In this document: piece after piece, positions 6,042-7,020 of the stretch
How positions within the stretch are numbered: position 1 is the stretch's first letter
Layout of the letters: each line of letters starts with the position of its first letter
Source: Bacilli bacterium
Lineage (GTDB): Bacteria > Bacillota_I > Bacilli_A > RF39 > UBA660
Length of the DNA stretch: 7,020 nt
Assembly (NCBI GenBank): GCA_028698535.1
Contig: JAQVDA010000037.1
Span: 1 to 7,020 of the forward strand
Direction: 5' to 3'
Notes under the pieces: generated by a model
What the model saw: the letters and a program-made list of their open reading frames with translations, nothing else
Database searches by the model: none
What the model was told of the DNA's origin: nothing
Program-made: the position numbers and the translations under genes

Positions 6042-6239
6042 ATGATTAAAGTAAAAATTAACACTGAGCTTTGTATTGGTTGTGGCGCATGTCATGCTAT
6101 CGCCCCAGAAGTATTTGCGATTAATGATGAGGGATTTGCGTATGTTAAAAATAATGATTTTGATGAGAAAAATAAAGATGATGTTTTAGATGCGGTGGAA
6201 AGTTGTCCCACTAACGCCATTAAAAGGAAAGATAAATAA
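6042..6239 (+). CDS. Ferredoxin, single [4Fe-4S] cluster
   Basis: A 65-residue acidic electron carrier. CIGCGAC supplies Cys11, Cys14 and Cys17, and ESCPTNAI supplies Cys55 followed by proline, the four ligands of one [4Fe-4S] cluster as in the short Bacillus-type ferredoxins. There is no second cluster motif. It acts in the cytoplasm; the partner redox enzyme is not in this window. GAGGAGG (6024-6030) is 11 bases before the ATG, slightly long but strong. It is a single-gene unit with its own promoter, and its stop codon lies inside the base of a terminator stem. Confidence 0.93.
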   Translation: MIKVKINTELCIGCGACHAIAPEVFAINDEGFAYVKNNDFDEKNKDDVLDAVESCPTNAIKRKDK

Positions 6240-6266
6240 AAAGGCCATCATAAATGAGCCTTTTTT
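6238..6266 (+). terminator. Terminator after the ferredoxin gene, possibly bidirectional
   Basis: AAAAAGGC (6238-6245) pairs with GCCTTTTT (6258-6265), with a small inner TCA/TGA stem, and T continues to 6266. The ferredoxin stop codon overlaps the 5' arm. The minus strand reads the same stem followed by ATTTATC, so it may also stop leftward transcription from the Fic gene, less efficiently. Confidence 0.8.
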
Positions 6267-6372
6267 CTTTCTCTTTAGAAGTTTAAACGAATGCTTTTAA
6301 TAATTTTTACTGTTTTGGTCAGGCATAAAAGAGAAAGTTAACAGACAAAGTAAATTTTACTTTTAATTTGTT
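6267..6372. other. Intergenic stretch between ferredoxin terminator and Fic gene end
   Basis: AT-rich and without a supported gene. It contains a 17-base near-palindrome (AAAGTAAA, one base, TTTACTTT at 6347-6363) and a 16-codon frame from 6291 that lacks a good ribosome binding site. Neither is convincing as a functional element. Confidence 0.5.
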
Positions 6373-7020
6373 CTATCCTTTTATTTTTATATATCTATTT
6401 AATTCTTCAATTAAATAATCACAGATTAAATCTAACATTAGGGAATAATCTTTATTTTCATTATATACTTTAAAAGCATCATAGTATCTTTTTTTATCTT
6501 TATTTTTTATATTTATAGCCACATAACCATTTTTCATAAGTTCTAAATTAAGAATTAATCGTCCCACTCGGCCATTACCATCAATAAAAGGATGAATGCT
6601 TTCAAACTTTAAATGGAATAAAGCAATTTTTTCTATTATCGGTAATTTATTTTCACTATTATACCACGCTAATAATTTTTCTATCTTCGGTTTTATCATA
6701 TAGGGTTCTGAAAGAACAGCGGTAGTACCAAGAATACGTACCGGTAAATCTCTATACTTCCCTTTATCCGCTTGTCTTTCCATCAAAACAAGGCGGTGAA
6801 TATCTAAAATTTGGTTTTCCATTAAATTACCTTTTGTTTTAACTAAATCCTCAATATAATAATAAGCATCTTTATGTCCTATAGCGGTTAGATAATCATT
6901 AAGTGGCTTTTCCCCGATTGTAATATTCTCTTTTAAAACTAATGCCGTTTCATCTAATGTTAATGTGCTCCCTTCAATGGCATTACTATCATAAGTATAC
7001 TCAATAACAAACTCTTCGCG
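6373..7020 (-). CDS. Fic domain protein, probable AMP-transferase, start beyond the window
   Basis: The frame is open from the right edge (7020) to a TAG at 6373: 215 residues are visible and the N-terminus is missing. The Fic core HPFIDGNGRVGR, with its catalytic His, acidic residue, GNGR loop and final Arg, lies at visible residues 143-154 (DNA about 6559-6594) and is intact. Near the edge, SNAIEG at visible residues 12-17 fits the S/T-x-x-x-E-G/N inhibitory helix. Its position upstream of the core indicates a class II Fic protein, normally auto-inhibited. The flap region before the core (TTAVLSEPYMI) is also present. Fic enzymes usually transfer AMP from ATP to a hydroxyl of a target protein; the target here is unknown. 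The chain ends soon after the core, with no C-terminal winged-helix domain. An ATG at 6822 is internal, since conserved sequence continues upstream of it. No antitoxin-like partner gene follows it downstream. Confidence 0.9.
   Translation of the reverse strand, partial: REEFVIEYTYDSNAIEGSTLTLDETALVLKENITIGEKPLNDYLTAIGHKDAYYYIEDLVKTKGNLMENQILDIHRLVLMERQADKGKYRDLPVRILGTTAVLSEPYMIKPKIEKLLAWYNSENKLPIIEKIALFHLKFESIHPFIDGNGRVGRLILNLELMKNGYVAINIKNKDKKRYYDAFKVYNENKDYSLMLDLICDYLIEELNRYIKIKG

Noticed and set aside
6291..6341. Small hydrophobic peptide frame of 16 codons
   Set aside because: The upstream sequence has no convincing ribosome binding site or promoter, and a frame this short is expected by chance.
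6347..6363. AT-rich near-palindrome as a Fic gene terminator
   Set aside because: It has no GC pairs of note in the stem, almost no loop and no following T run; the hairpin at 6238-6266 is a better candidate.
6822..6824. ATG as the start of the Fic protein
   Set aside because: The frame continues upstream to the window edge with typical Fic sequence including the inhibitory motif, and no good ribosome binding site precedes this ATG.

Overview
The window is AT-rich and densely packed, with low-GC Firmicutes-type signals: strong AAGGAGG-like ribosome binding sites, TATAAT-like promoters and short hairpin-plus-T-run terminators. TGA is used as a stop codon (end of the gene at 2006-3760), so this is not a Mycoplasma-type code. 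The proteins (YunB, YutD, a DUF1292 protein, a YhcV-like CBS pair) place it in Bacillota, most likely class Bacilli. An uncultured host-associated lineage near Erysipelotrichales/RF39 would fit, but that narrower placement is inference. YunB is a sporulation-associated family, which hints at a spore-forming ancestry or lifestyle.

Layout. From 4561 down to 1 a leftward block reads yunB (3803-4561), a membrane-anchored DUF4015 putative glycoside hydrolase (2006-3760), yutD (1728-2006, overlapping the hydrolase stop by one base), then an internal promoter (about 1667-1727), a DUF1292 protein (1372-1635) and a long unrecognised protein that runs off the left edge (1-1357). The last gene has a charged, helix-rich N-terminal half of 282 residues followed by nearly identical tandem repeats of 61 residues (183 bp). 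It is the least explained object in the window.

Rightward from 4639 is a two-CBS-domain protein (4639-5103). It meets, tail to tail with a 6-base overlap, a leftward gene for a coiled-coil, C-terminally anchored membrane protein of unknown function (5098-5892). Two terminator-like hairpins for that leftward gene lie inside the 3' end of the CBS coding sequence. The region 5893-6041 holds divergent promoters: leftward, a TTGAAA-17-TAGAAT promoter whose spacer is filled by a 15-bp inverted repeat, and rightward, a TTGCTT-17-TATAAT promoter for a single-cluster ferredoxin (6042-6239). A hairpin at 6238-6266 could terminate transcription in both directions. The right edge (6373-7020) holds a Fic protein on the minus strand, cut by the window end, with both the catalytic motif and an N-terminal inhibitory motif visible.

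How the genes fit together: the yunB-hydrolase-yutD run looks like one transcription unit, plausibly linked to envelope or spore-coat work. The DUF1292/repeat-protein pair has its own promoter. The remaining genes are single units. No mobile element, CRISPR array, tRNA or rRNA was seen.
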